In this document: positions 1 to 7,944 of the stretch, piece after piece
Layout of the letters: each line of letters opens with the position of its first letter
Position numbering within the stretch: the first letter of the stretch is position 1
Origin: an uncultured Collinsella sp.
Lineage (GTDB): Bacteria; Actinomycetota; Coriobacteriia; Coriobacteriales; Coriobacteriaceae
Assembly (NCBI GenBank): GCA_902493145.1
Contig: CABUOA010000022.1
Coordinates: 1-35,194 of the forward strand
Direction: 5' to 3'
DNA length: 35,194 nt
Program-made: the position numbers and the translations under genes
Notes under the pieces: model-generated
Told to the model about the DNA's origin: nothing
What the model saw: the letters and a program-made list of their open reading frames with translations, nothing else
Database searches by the model: none

Positions 1-682
1 GTGTCTCGCGCGCCACCGTGTAGATGGTCGCCTCCTGCGGGCGAATGCGCTCGAGTGCCGCGAGCCAAGGGCCGACGTACGCTTCACCAGTGTTATCGAG
101 GGACTTGCCCTGATACTCGCCGGTCAAAAAGATCGTCTGGATAATAACGTGGCCGTTAAAGCTCGCGAACGTCTCGATCTGGTGCTCGACGTCGTAGGGG
201 CCAACGGGCTGGTCGAGCAGCTGGATAAAAGCCGGGTCGACCGTATCGAGCTTGAGGATGTTGTCGTCGACCATCATGAGCGCATCGTGCACAGCGGGCT
301 GGTCAGCGCGCGTGCCATTGGAGAGCACGGCGATCTTGGTGTTGGGGGCCAGCTGATCGCGAAGGGCGACGGCGCTGGCGATAGCCTGCGGAAACTCCGG
401 TGCGGCGGTGGGCTCGCCATTGCCGGCGAAGGTGATTACATCGGGTAGCTCGCCCTCGGCTGCCATCTCGCGCAGCTTGGCCTCGAGTGCGTCGAGCACC
501 CCGGCGGCCGTGTTATACGGCTCATGGCAGGGGCGCTCGGCGTTAAGGCCGTTCTCGCAGTAGATGCAGTCGAACGTGCAGATCTTGCCCGACGCCGGCA
601 TCATGTTGACACCGAGCGAAAGGCCCAGGCGGCGACTGCGCACCGGTCCAAAGATGGGGCTGGCATTTAAAAACGTAGACAT
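1..682 (-). CDS. Radical SAM protein, TYW1-like/COG0731 type (3' end cut by window)
   Basis: Reading the minus strand from 682 gives 227 codons that run off the left edge. Near residue 35 is a CTFDCIYC segment, the CX3CX2C ligand set of the radical SAM [4Fe-4S] cluster. It is followed by a GNGEPT segment, the usual SAM-contacting region, and by LSNGT. The protein should therefore make a 5'-deoxyadenosyl radical; the substrate cannot be told. The overall pattern resembles the wyosine-synthetase-like radical SAM proteins (COG0731). The ATG at 682 is preferred because AGGAG at 692-696 lies 9 nt upstream; an in-frame ATG at 688 would leave only 3 nt. The C-terminus is outside the window. Confidence 0.8.
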   Translation of the reverse strand, partial: MSTFLNASPIFGPVRSRRLGLSLGVNMMPASGKICTFDCIYCENGLNAERPCHEPYNTAAGVLDALEAKLREMAAEGELPDVITFAGNGEPTAAPEFPQAIASAVALRDQLAPNTKIAVLSNGTRADQPAVHDALMMVDDNILKLDTVDPAFIQLLDQPVGPYDVEHQIETFASFNGHVIIQTIFLTGEYQGKSLDNTGEAYVGPWLAALERIRPQEATIYTVARET

Positions 683-818
683 AGGCATATGCTCCTCAAG
701 ACAATTGTGCCTAAGCATAGCATCGGCTCCAAAGCAAGGTGTGGGCTCTTGCTTTACAAGTTTCGTTTTTTCACGTCGCTCATGATGCCGTGCCATGAAA
801 AGCCTCGGGTCGGGTAAA

Positions 819-832
819 GTTAATCTGTTAAC
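819..832. promoter_or_regulatory. Short inverted repeat upstream of the hydrolase
   Basis: GTTAA-TCTG-TTAAC, a 5-4-5 inverted repeat in the 225-nt gap between the divergent radical SAM and hydrolase genes. It could be an operator or part of a promoter; no clear -35/-10 pair was found around it. Confidence 0.25.
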
Positions 833-907
833 AAGGTGTAAAGCAATGCGGGTCCATCCAACCGTGCTGACGTGCAACTGGATGAGCATTGATGATGGGG
901 GCACAAC

Positions 908-1705
908 ATGGATTTTACGGTCGAGAATGCGGGCACCACGATTGCCTGTCGCGAATATGCCGACCCGGATGTGTCGCCTGATGCTCCTGCCTTGGTGTGC
1001 GTGCACGGCGCTTGTGTCGACGGCACATTTTTCGACGGCATCGCTTGTGAGCTCAGTCGCAACTACCGCGTAATTGCCTACGACCGCCGCGGCTGTGGTG
1101 GCAGCAGCGATGCGGCAGACGGCAGCTATGATCTTGCCGCTCAGGCCGCCGATCTGCAAGCCGTGATCGAACACGTTGGCGCTCCGACAAATGTGCTTGC
1201 GCACAGCGCCGGTACGTTGGTGGCGCTGGAGCTTCTTCGTACCGAACCCCATCTCGTCGACCGTGCGATTCTGCATGAGCCGGCTGTGTCGGCCGAAGGC
1301 GTCGGCATGGGCGCAGCTCCGGTTTTGCTCGATATGATTGCGGCTGGAAAGGTTTCAAGGGCGCTCCGGCTTTTCTTGGGAGCCCTCGGCGACATGGACC
1401 CCGAGGCTCCTGGGACGACCGAAGCGGAAGTCAAACATGCCCTGCGCAATGGCCGTTGCTTTATGGCGAACGAATACGGGATTACTATGACCTGCGTTCC
1501 CGATTGGGATAGCGTTCGCGCGTCAAAAACGGTGGCCGCCGTGCTCCTGGGCGAGCTCTCGATTGGCACGCCCCGCGAGGCTGGCACGCGAGCGGCCGCC
1601 GAATATCTCGATTGCCCTCTCGTGACGATCCCGGGCGCGCATAACGGTCTGCGCGATCGCCCGGCAGCGGCTGCCCGGGCTGTCCGTGGCATCCTGGGGC
1701 TCTAA
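908..1705 (+). CDS. Alpha/beta-fold hydrolase
   Basis: 265 aa, the usual length for a single-domain alpha/beta hydrolase. HG at 34-35 fits the oxyanion-hole region, YDRRGCGGSS follows at 59-67, and the nucleophile elbow is AHSAG with Ser100. His245 in PGAHNG is the likely catalytic base. The acidic residue of the triad is not obvious. No signal peptide or membrane segment, so it is probably cytosolic. The ATG at 908 has a GGGGG run 7 nt upstream. It stands alone, divergent from the radical SAM gene and 210 nt before the signalling gene. The substrate is unknown; an esterase or C-C hydrolase acting on small molecules is all that can be inferred. Confidence 0.85.
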   Translation: MDFTVENAGTTIACREYADPDVSPDAPALVCVHGACVDGTFFDGIACELSRNYRVIAYDRRGCGGSSDAADGSYDLAAQAADLQAVIEHVGAPTNVLAHSAGTLVALELLRTEPHLVDRAILHEPAVSAEGVGMGAAPVLLDMIAAGKVSRALRLFLGALGDMDPEAPGTTEAEVKHALRNGRCFMANEYGITMTCVPDWDSVRASKTVAAVLLGELSIGTPREAGTRAAAEYLDCPLVTIPGAHNGLRDRPAAAARAVRGILGL

Positions 1706-1849
1706 CACCCGCAATGGCCAAAGCAGGCTTCATCCGCAAACGTTTCGGCCGTATTAACAAATGTGCTCAAAACCTCACGTCTGCGACTTCAATCGCGCCG
1801 CCTGCCAACTCATAAAAATGTAACAGCATTCACGTACTTACCTGCATCG

Positions 1850-1867
1850 ACAAGGTGTTACCCTTGT
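1850..1867. promoter_or_regulatory. Inverted repeat in the leader of the HD-GYP gene
   Basis: ACAAGG-TGTTAC-CCTTGT, a 6-bp stem with a 6-nt loop, about 50 nt before the HD-GYP start codon. It may be an operator or a small leader hairpin. No T-run follows, so it is not a terminator. Confidence 0.25.
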
Positions 1868-1915
1868 AGCATTTGGAACCCACCGCTACCATGCGAAACT
1901 ATCGAAAGGGCCCAT

Positions 1916-3796
1916 ATGCTCAATAATCACGAGGTCAATCTAACCGACGAGGAGGCTGCCGCTGAGGTCGCCCGCGTCGCGAAGACCTACCCCGTGGTGC
2001 GTTTGCTGTCGGCCGATCAGATTAAGAGTGAGCCTAACTGCCTGCTCGCCGGCGATCGGTGTCCTTGTTTGCGCCAGTCGAGTCTTGAGGCTTTGGCAGA
2101 CTCCGATGAGGTGTCGGAGCAACTGCTCAATGATGGCACTGAGTACCGCGCCCGTCTACGCCCTCTGAAGGTCGAGGGCGAGCCTCACGTCCTGCTGATG
2201 GTGCGTCCGATCGATGAGCAAGAGGCTGCAGAAGAGGACCTTGTCTACACCGACGTGCTGACGAGCGTGCACAATCGCCGATATTACGAGGAAAAGCTCC
2301 GCAACGCCCGCATGAATGCCGGCGTTGCGATGATCGACCTTGATGATTTTAGGGTCTTCAACGATACGTGTGGCCGTCATGCCGGCGACCTTGCGCTCGG
2401 TGCTGTGGCGACAGCCATGCGCAGCAGAATCCGTTCGACTGACGAGCTTGTGCGCTATGGCTGCGACAAGTTTGTGGTTGTCATGTCCAATATTCCCTCC
2501 GATGACTTCACCCGTCGCCTGCATCAGGTGTCCGATGCCGTTCATTCCACGATTATTCCGGGCCATGAGTACGTGAGCTTGACGGCATGTGTTGGTGGCG
2601 TTCGCATTCATGGCGAGACGGTCGATGAGGGCGTTGGCCGCGCTGTCCAGTTACTGAGCCGCGCTAAGGCAAAAGCCGGTACGGTCGTGACCGATGCCGA
2701 TTCCATCGAGGCCTTCCAAAGCGAAAAGCCTTTGGTGCTTATTGTCGATGACTCCGAGATGAACCGAGTCATTCTCAATGAGATGCTCAAGGACGAGTAT
2801 TGTGTCCTCGAGGCCGATAACGGTCGTGCGGCGCTCGACATGGTCGACCGCTATGGCGATGAGTTGTCGCTCGTGCTGCTGGACATTATCATGCCGGGCA
2901 TAAGCGGCTTTGAGGTGCTGGCCGATCTGTCACGCCGATCGGGCATCGACAATCTGCCTGTCATCATGATTTCGAGCGAAGATTCCGATGATATGGTTCT
3001 GCGCGCGTACGAGCTGGGCGCCTCAGACTATATCAACCGCCCGTTTGACTCCCGTATCGTGCGCCGCCGCGTAAACAACACCATCCGCCTGTACGCCAAA
3101 CAGCGCCGCCTGACGAGCCTGCTGTCCCAGCAGTACAACGAGCGCGTCAAGAACAGTCGCATGCTCATCGACATCATGGCCGGCGTCATGGAGCTTCGCA
3201 ACGGCGAGAGCGGCAGGCACGTTACGAACATCGAGAAGCTGACCGAGCTGCTGCTTGGCTGTCTGGTCCAGCGTAGCGGCACGATCTCCCTCGACAATGA
3301 GGAACGCTCCACGATCGCCCTGGCTTCGGCGCTGCACGATATCGGCAAGATGTCGATTGACGATGCGATTCTCAACAAGCCCGGGCGCCTCACGCCCGAG
3401 GAGTTCGAGATTATGAAGACGCATACCACGATTGGCGCCGACATGCTGCTTGAGCTGGGTAGCCATCACGCCGGCAATGCGCTTATGGAATATGCGTACC
3501 AGATTGCGCGTTGGCATCACGAGCGCTGGGACGGCAAGGGTTATCCCGATGGCCTTAAGGGCGACGAAATTCCCATTGCCGCGCAGGTGGTTTCGGTGGC
3601 TGACGTGTACGATGCACTGACGAGCGTGCGTGTGTACAAGGATGCTATCCCGCACAAGGAGGCGATCCAGATGATCCTGGACGGTAAGTGCGGCACCTTT
3701 AACCCGCTGTTGCTCGACTGCCTGTTCGAGGTGCAAGACCGTATTGCCGAGACGTTGGCACGCCCCGCCGACGTTGTCGCGTTTCCCACGATTTAG
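1916..3796 (+). CDS. Degenerate GGDEF - receiver - HD-GYP signalling protein
   Basis: 626 aa from ATG 1916 (GAAAGGG 5 nt upstream; the frame stays open further 5' but without a better site). Residues 1-105 are an N-terminal sensor-like region. A GGDEF-fold domain follows (about 106-265), but the active-site motif is GCDKF at 182-186, so diguanylate cyclase activity is unlikely. Residues 272-395 form a CheY-like receiver with Asp278/279 and phospho-acceptor Asp323; the usual KPF lysine is Arg375. An HD-GYP domain (about 410-600) keeps HD at 474-475, HH at 534-535 and GYP at 542-544, so c-di-GMP hydrolysis is plausible. No membrane segment. It is followed after 24 nt by an Hpt gene, which suggests phosphotransfer onto Asp323. 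No histidine kinase is nearby. Confidence 0.88.
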   Translation: MLNNHEVNLTDEEAAAEVARVAKTYPVVRLLSADQIKSEPNCLLAGDRCPCLRQSSLEALADSDEVSEQLLNDGTEYRARLRPLKVEGEPHVLLMVRPIDEQEAAEEDLVYTDVLTSVHNRRYYEEKLRNARMNAGVAMIDLDDFRVFNDTCGRHAGDLALGAVATAMRSRIRSTDELVRYGCDKFVVVMSNIPSDDFTRRLHQVSDAVHSTIIPGHEYVSLTACVGGVRIHGETVDEGVGRAVQLLSRAKAKAGTVVTDADSIEAFQSEKPLVLIVDDSEMNRVILNEMLKDEYCVLEADNGRAALDMVDRYGDELSLVLLDIIMPGISGFEVLADLSRRSGIDNLPVIMISSEDSDDMVLRAYELGASDYINRPFDSRIVRRRVNNTIRLYAKQRRLTSLLSQQYNERVKNSRMLIDIMAGVMELRNGESGRHVTNIEKLTELLLGCLVQRSGTISLDNEERSTIALASALHDIGKMSIDDAILNKPGRLTPEEFEIMKTHTTIGADMLLELGSHHAGNALMEYAYQIARWHHERWDGKGYPDGLKGDEIPIAAQVVSVADVYDALTSVRVYKDAIPHKEAIQMILDGKCGTFNPLLLDCLFEVQDRIAETLARPADVVAFPTI

Positions 3797-3820
3797 TTTG
3801 ACCAAAGGAGTTTTTAATCC

Positions 3821-4177
3821 ATGATTTCCATGCGTGAGGCGTATGAGAAGATCGGCGCTAATTATGACGACGCGTGCGCTCGGCTGATGGGCGGGGAAAT
3901 GCTTGCCCGCTTTGCCCTCAAGTTTTTGGATGACGAGAGCATGGACAAGCTGGAGGCCGCCATGGCGGCAGGAGACGCCGAAGGTGCGTTTATGGCAGCG
4001 CACACGCTCAAGGGCGTGAGCCAGAACCTGGGATTCGATAATCTGTACGAGCCGGCGGTCGTGGTAACCGAAGCGCTGCGCGGCGCCGATGCCGTTGACG
4101 GCGTCCGCGAGGGGATGCATGCGTTGCAGCAGCAATATGCGGCTACGATGTCGGCTCTGCGCGAGGCGGCTGAATAG
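3821..4177 (+). CDS. Hpt (histidine phosphotransfer) domain protein
   Basis: 118 aa consisting of essentially one Hpt domain. The motif AHTLKGVSQNLGF places the phosphorylatable histidine at His61, with the Lys64-Gly65 pair typical of the family. AAAGGAG lies upstream of ATG 3821. It sits 24 nt after the receiver/HD-GYP gene and is probably co-transcribed with it, so it most likely passes phosphate to or from Asp323 of that protein. A partner sensor kinase must be encoded elsewhere. Confidence 0.9.
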   Translation: MISMREAYEKIGANYDDACARLMGGEMLARFALKFLDDESMDKLEAAMAAGDAEGAFMAAHTLKGVSQNLGFDNLYEPAVVVTEALRGADAVDGVREGMHALQQQYAATMSALREAAE

Positions 4178-4201
4178 AAGCTTGCAAGCTTTGATGACTA
4201 T

Positions 4202-4265
4202 GAGAGTGGATAATCTCCCGTTTTAGGCCCGGTGGCGGCCTCAAAGTGGGAGATTATCCACTCTC
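4202..4265. repeat. Perfect 18-bp palindrome with an inner stem
   Basis: Arm GAGAGTGGATAATCTCCC at 4202-4219 is perfectly complementary to 4248-4265. The 28-nt loop carries a second stem, AGGCC (4225-4229) with GGCCT (4237-4241). There is no T-run on either side, so a simple rho-independent terminator is unlikely. It lies exactly between the Hpt gene and the lower-G+C island. A dispersed palindromic element or small structured RNA is the better guess; no second copy exists in the window. Confidence 0.7.
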
Positions 4266-4353
4266 GTTCGATACGTGTCCAAAAATCCACGCTCACCCCT
4301 TCTGATTAGTGAATTGCCTATGCACACTGTCGGGGCTTTCCGCATGCAATCCA

Positions 4354-4387
4354 TATCGTTGTTCGATAAACTGTTCGAATAACGATA
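4354..4387. promoter_or_regulatory. Probable operator of the DUF2975/HTH operon
   Basis: Arm TATCGTTGTTCGA (4354-4366) and the reverse complement of 4375-4387 (TATCGTTATTCGA) match at 12 of 13 positions, with an 8-nt spacer. It lies 21 nt before the start codon of the operon, where an autoregulating HTH protein would bind. A related half-site occurs before the ABC operon (see 5422-5433). Confidence 0.5.
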
Positions 4388-4407
4388 GAGTCGATGAGGG
4401 TGAGTGT

Positions 4408-4968
4408 ATGTCCAACAGCGTTCAGCGTATGGCCAAGGCGGGCGAAAATATCAGGAAGCTCGGTTTTTGCATGGCAGCCGTTTTTGCAGGGATGCTCGTC
4501 GCTTTTGCCGCGTTGGTTGTTTACGTAATCTGGTATGCGGTTACAAACGTTGCTTCTGTCGATTCTTTCGGTGTCGTGACGCTTCTCGATGGCGGGAGCA
4601 TCGTTATCCCAAGCGGGCTGTGCCTGGCACTCGTCGTGGGTGTTTCGCTTGTCGTTTTGTGCGGAATCAGCCATAACATCTCTCGGGGCGTCTCGCCCTT
4701 TACCAAGGCGCATGTGCGGCTTATCCGTGTTCTCGCGCTTGCCTTTGCTGTTAACGCCGCGGTTTCGCTTGTTGGTGCCTATGGATCGGTCAATCTCACC
4801 ATTGGCGGACTGGAGCTTTACATTGTGCCTCATTCCTTCGTTATTGAGATTTGCCAAGGCGCTACCTTTGATGCGGGGTCGTTTATCGGCGCAGTTGTCT
4901 GTTTGTTTATCTCGGCGATCTGGAGTTATGCCTCGCTGCTCCAAGAGCAGTCTGACGAGCTTGTGTAG
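4408..4968 (+). CDS. DUF2975 family membrane protein
   Basis: 186 aa from ATG 4408 (GAGGG 7 nt upstream; a start at 4309 has no such support and would cover the operator). About four hydrophobic segments are visible, near 19-43, 66-89, 104-127 and 155-178. The cytosolic turn between the second and third carries SRGVSPFTKAHVRLIR, the family hallmark. DUF2975 proteins are usually encoded next to a small Cro/C1-type regulator, as here, where the HTH gene starts 8 nt after the stop. The role is unknown; sensing or sequestering the regulator at the membrane is possible but not shown. Confidence 0.75.
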   Translation: MSNSVQRMAKAGENIRKLGFCMAAVFAGMLVAFAALVVYVIWYAVTNVASVDSFGVVTLLDGGSIVIPSGLCLALVVGVSLVVLCGISHNISRGVSPFTKAHVRLIRVLALAFAVNAAVSLVGAYGSVNLTIGGLELYIVPHSFVIEICQGATFDAGSFIGAVVCLFISAIWSYASLLQEQSDELV

Positions 4969-4976
4969 GAGGAAAC

Positions 4977-5306
4977 ATGAGCTATCTCATCATCGAGCTT
5001 GAGACGCAGCTGCTTAAGACCGGAAAGACCAGCGCTGATCTGATTCGGGCGACGGGGCATACTCCGGCTAATATTTCAAAGCTTAGAAACGGAAAGATAA
5101 AAGCTATTCGCCTAAAGACGCTTCTCGATATCTGTGATGAGCTTGATTGTCAACCGGGAGATATTATTCAGCGCGTGAGCGAGAAAGAGCTTGAGGAGCT
5201 TATTGTCGAGCGTGCAAAAAACGTTGTGAGGCAGATGCGGGACGGCGGAGGCAATGAGGCGTCGCTTCCGACATCAGTCTTTGCTGTCGATTTGAGCGAC
5301 GAGTAG
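4977..5306 (+). CDS. Cro/C1-type (YozG-like) HTH transcriptional regulator
   Basis: 109 aa. A helix-turn-helix spans about residues 15-65 (LIRATGHTPANISKLRNGKI, then RLKTLLDICDELDC and PGDII), matching the small YozG-type regulators. The remaining 40 residues are charged and may mediate dimerisation. Strong AGGAGG precedes ATG 4977, and the gene is translationally close to the DUF2975 gene. A terminator follows. It probably binds the TATCGTT inverted repeat at 4354-4387 and perhaps the related element before the ABC operon. Confidence 0.85.
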   Translation: MSYLIIELETQLLKTGKTSADLIRATGHTPANISKLRNGKIKAIRLKTLLDICDELDCQPGDIIQRVSEKELEELIVERAKNVVRQMRDGGGNEASLPTSVFAVDLSDE

Positions 5307-5345
5307 CTTAGGGCGAACAACTAAAACGAAATATCAGCGTGAAGG

Positions 5346-5377
5346 GACCCGTGTCTAACACGGGTTCTTTCTTTTAG
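5346..5377 (+). terminator. Rho-independent terminator of the DUF2975/HTH operon
   Basis: Perfect 8-bp stem ACCCGTGT (5347-5354) with ACACGGGT (5358-5365), a 3-nt loop and a T-rich tail TTCTTTCTTTTA. It separates the regulator from the ABC operon, which therefore needs its own promoter. Confidence 0.8.
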
Positions 5378-5383
5378 ACTATC

Positions 5384-5433
5384 TTGACAAATATGAGTTA
5401 TCGAAAAACAATAACAACTATGGAAAACGATAA
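5384..5433 (+). promoter_or_regulatory. Promoter region of the ABC operon with a TATCGTT-like half-site
   Basis: A consensus -35 TTGACA lies at 5384-5389. The -10 is weak (ACAATA at 5408-5413, 18-nt spacing). TTATCG (5398-5403) and CGATAA (5428-5433) form an inverted pair around it. Read on the minus strand, 5422-5433 is TTATCGTTTTCC, which matches the arms of the operator at 4354-4387 (TATCGTT then C/T-rich). Confidence 0.4.
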
Positions 5434-5450
5434 AGTAAAGAAGGAACGAT

Positions 5451-6212
5451 ATGAGCGGTTTTGCTATCAAGCGGAACGGGAGGCCAATGAACGTATCAAC
5501 GATAAGGCTATCAAGGGTGTCAAAGCGCTATGGGAGGCGCCGCGTTTTGCATGACGTTTCCTTCGAGGTACATCAGTCTGAGCTCTGCGCCCTTGTTGGT
5601 GCAAACGGGGCGGGCAAAAGCACGCTTATTAAAATCGTATTGGGCCTCTGTGAGCCATCGTCGGGGAGCGTGGAGCTCTTTGGAGGCAAGTCGAAAAAAG
5701 AGCTGAGCCTGATGCGGACGCGTGTCGGCTATGTGCCAGATTCCTGCGGAGCATACCAATCCCTCAGTGCGGCTGAGAATCTTCGGATCCGATGTGCGGA
5801 ATGGGGGCTCGATGAGAAACGTGAGGTTCCTCGCGTTTTGAGCCTTGTCGGGCTGGACGTCGATGAGAAAAAGAGCGTGGGCAGTTTTTCTCTGGGAATG
5901 AAACGGCGGCTGGATATAGCTACGGCTTTGTTGGGCGATACCGACGTACTAATTTTCGATGAGCCGGCAAATGGATTGGATCCGTTGGGCATCGAGAGTA
6001 TATGGGCCCTTATCGGTCGATTGAATCGGGAGCAGGGCAAAACCATGCTTATCTCTAGCCACGACTTGGATGAGCTGGCATCGGTTGCAACAAGCTGCCT
6101 GTTTCTTCATGACGGTGAACTGCTAAAAAAGGAATCGATGGACGTCATAAGGGATGAGGCGCCATCCCTAAAAGAGTATTACAGGCGCTTGATGAAGGCG
6201 GTCTCGCTATGA
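5451..6212 (+). CDS. ABC transporter ATP-binding protein
   Basis: 253 aa with all nucleotide-binding motifs: Walker A GANGAGKST (50-58), signature FSLGM (146-150), Walker B VLIFDEP (Asp170-Glu171) and H-loop His204 in SSHDLDEL. The SLGMKRRL form of the signature is typical of ABC-2-type exporters for antibiotics and lantibiotic immunity. ATG 5451 follows AAGGAA; a second in-frame ATG at 5487 is possible. Its stop overlaps the start of the first permease (ATGA). It probably energises export or membrane-damage resistance with the two downstream permeases; the substrate is unknown. Its G+C is visibly lower than that of flanking regions. Confidence 0.9.
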   Translation: MSGFAIKRNGRPMNVSTIRLSRVSKRYGRRRVLHDVSFEVHQSELCALVGANGAGKSTLIKIVLGLCEPSSGSVELFGGKSKKELSLMRTRVGYVPDSCGAYQSLSAAENLRIRCAEWGLDEKREVPRVLSLVGLDVDEKKSVGSFSLGMKRRLDIATALLGDTDVLIFDEPANGLDPLGIESIWALIGRLNREQGKTMLISSHDLDELASVATSCLFLHDGELLKKESMDVIRDEAPSLKEYYRRLMKAVSL

Positions 6213-7033
6213 AGCGGGCGATCCATCCCATAAAGGCAGATATGATGCGTTTGCACAGGATATTTCCGGCGAAGTTTGGTCTTGCGCTTATGCTGGCGTT
6301 CGGCCTTCTCTTCGGCATCTTTCTAAAAAACGGAACAACGTTGCTCGCCTTTGGCTATGGCGTTTGTGGGGAGGATATTGGTTTCTTCTGGAATGTAATC
6401 GATCCTTCTGCACCCGATGAGTCCCTTGTGCGCAGTGCTTTTGCCGGCACCTCTCTGTTCGTTCCACTCATCGTTTGCCTGGCGATTTTACAGGAGCACG
6501 GCTATGAAGAGGGATACCGAATTTCTTCAGCAAGAGGTCTTACCCGCTTTTATGGGGTTCTAGCTCATGCGCTTTCGTCTGCTTTAATAATTGGCGCAGC
6601 ATATAGTGCGCTTTGCTTTCTTCTGTTTGCAATAGCCATAATACGTGGAGGGCATAGCTACGCGCATGGCATGCTGGCTGCATTTTTGCCTGCAATGATA
6701 GTCAACACCGTATTGGTGATATCGGTTGCGCTGGAGACGGTGACCATCTATCGGATTACAGGCAGCGCTGTATTGAGCGGGGCTGCAATAATAATCGGAT
6801 TTGTCATGAGCTTGACGCTCTACGGAGCCTTCCTTCAGGCACCTATACCATCCTTGCGATGGATCTTCTTCCTTCCTGGGCCGTACCTTGGAGTCGGATG
6901 CGCCCTTGGGTATAGCGATATGGGGCAACTGGCGCTTCTGGGCTATGGCGTGGCAGCCAGCTGTTTATCGGTATTGATTTACGCTCTCGTGAGCTTTCGT
7001 GCTGGGGGTGTGCTCAATGGCTCGTCAGATTAA
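6209..7033 (+). CDS. ABC-2-like permease subunit (first)
   Basis: 274 aa, start overlapping the ATPase stop by 4 nt. Six or so hydrophobic segments are visible (about 24-45, 82-96, 118-150, 157-180, 187-210 and 240-262) with an extracellular loop after the first. This layout is that of ABC-2-type and lantibiotic-immunity permeases (EG-type), although the sequence is divergent. It should form the membrane channel with the next gene. Codon use includes many ATA and AT-ending codons, unlike the neighbours, which fits horizontal acquisition. The exact family is uncertain. Confidence 0.7.
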   Translation: MKRAIHPIKADMMRLHRIFPAKFGLALMLAFGLLFGIFLKNGTTLLAFGYGVCGEDIGFFWNVIDPSAPDESLVRSAFAGTSLFVPLIVCLAILQEHGYEEGYRISSARGLTRFYGVLAHALSSALIIGAAYSALCFLLFAIAIIRGGHSYAHGMLAAFLPAMIVNTVLVISVALETVTIYRITGSAVLSGAAIIIGFVMSLTLYGAFLQAPIPSLRWIFFLPGPYLGVGCALGYSDMGQLALLGYGVAASCLSVLIYALVSFRAGGVLNGSSD

Positions 7034-7835
7034 AAGATTCCTCCATTCAGAATTGAAGCACGTGAGTAAATGGACGTACGCCTTAATCCCGGTAATTTAT
7101 GCGTGCATGGTGGTATTGCAGCTTAATTCTTTCCCGATGTGGTTCTGCAGCCTCCGTGAGAACAGTTTCTTGGGCTTCTTCCCAGACCCGACGCTTCGGC
7201 TATCGGCGGAGGATGTCCTTCTATTTGGTAATGCAGAGGTTTTTCGCGGTCTGCTGTTCAACGTAGCCCCGTTGGCTCATGCATTGTTCTTTCCGTTCAT
7301 CGCGGCTTGTATTGTGCCGCGCTTTGTCAGTTCGGGCTTTGTCGAGGAACCGTGGGGGCTGTCGGAGGCTCGGGGAGGGAAGCGTGTGTGCGCTATCGTT
7401 GCGCGAGCGATGCTGTCTTCTTTCGCCCTTTTGGGCGCGTTTATCCTGACGAGTGTCGTTTTGTACTGTCTTAACTGCGCGATCGTTTTGGATGCTCAGC
7501 AGTATTTCAACCTGCATGTATTTTGCTATCGACTTGTTCTTGCTGCCGCTGCCTGCCTTGCATACGTGGTTTCTTGCGTAATCGTTGTTTCCTATTTTGG
7601 GTCCGGCTTCGGTCCGATTGGCATGCTGTTGCTTGTCAACGTCGTAGCGATCTACATACAGATCGGGGCCAATTCCATGCTTCCGCTTCCAGCCTCGATG
7701 CTCATGTGGATTTGCGGCGTGACCCCGTTGGGGAATGGTCAATGCATCTCGATTTTAATTGACTGCCTCATAAACGTAGCAAGCGTTTTTACCATTTGCT
7801 TTACTGTCGACCGATTGCGGTCGAGATTTCTCTGA
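7017..7835 (+). CDS. ABC-2-like permease subunit (second)
   Basis: 272 aa from ATG 7017, which overlaps the previous gene by 17 nt and has GGGGGTG 7 nt upstream; an in-frame start at 6999 lacks this. The architecture matches the first permease: an N-terminal membrane segment, a long external loop, then about five more segments. It is likely the partner in a heterodimeric channel driven by the ATPase encoded at 5451. Substrate unknown. Convergent with the peptidase gene that follows. Confidence 0.7.
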   Translation: MARQIKRFLHSELKHVSKWTYALIPVIYACMVVLQLNSFPMWFCSLRENSFLGFFPDPTLRLSAEDVLLFGNAEVFRGLLFNVAPLAHALFFPFIAACIVPRFVSSGFVEEPWGLSEARGGKRVCAIVARAMLSSFALLGAFILTSVVLYCLNCAIVLDAQQYFNLHVFCYRLVLAAAACLAYVVSCVIVVSYFGSGFGPIGMLLLVNVVAIYIQIGANSMLPLPASMLMWICGVTPLGNGQCISILIDCLINVASVFTICFTVDRLRSRFL

Positions 7836-7875
7836 TTGTTTGTGAGGGATAATCATACCGAGCATATCAAATACA

Positions 7876-7909
7876 GGGGGGCGGGCACCGTAGCTGGTGT
7901 CCGCCCCCC
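7876..7909. terminator. Strong hairpin between convergent genes
   Basis: A 14-bp stem (7876-7889 with 7896-7909, one G-U pair) with a 6-nt loop, including runs of six G and six C. It lies between the ABC permease end and the peptidase end. In the minus direction it is followed by TGTATTTGAT, in the plus direction by no T-run, so it serves the minus operon better and may act both ways. Confidence 0.6.
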
Positions 7910-7944
7910 CGGCTTAGGAGGCTTTAACCTGAGTGGTTCGCGAG

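Noticed and set aside
1763..1915. 51-codon N-terminal extension of the HD-GYP gene
   Set aside because: No Shine-Dalgarno at 1763, non-domain-like sequence and a good site before ATG 1916.
4202..4265. Rho-independent terminator of the Hpt operon
   Set aside because: No T-run on either side and a 28-nt loop; treated as a palindromic element instead.
7876..7909. G6/C6 runs as phase-variable tracts
   Set aside because: They are in a non-coding hairpin between convergent genes, so slippage would change no reading frame.
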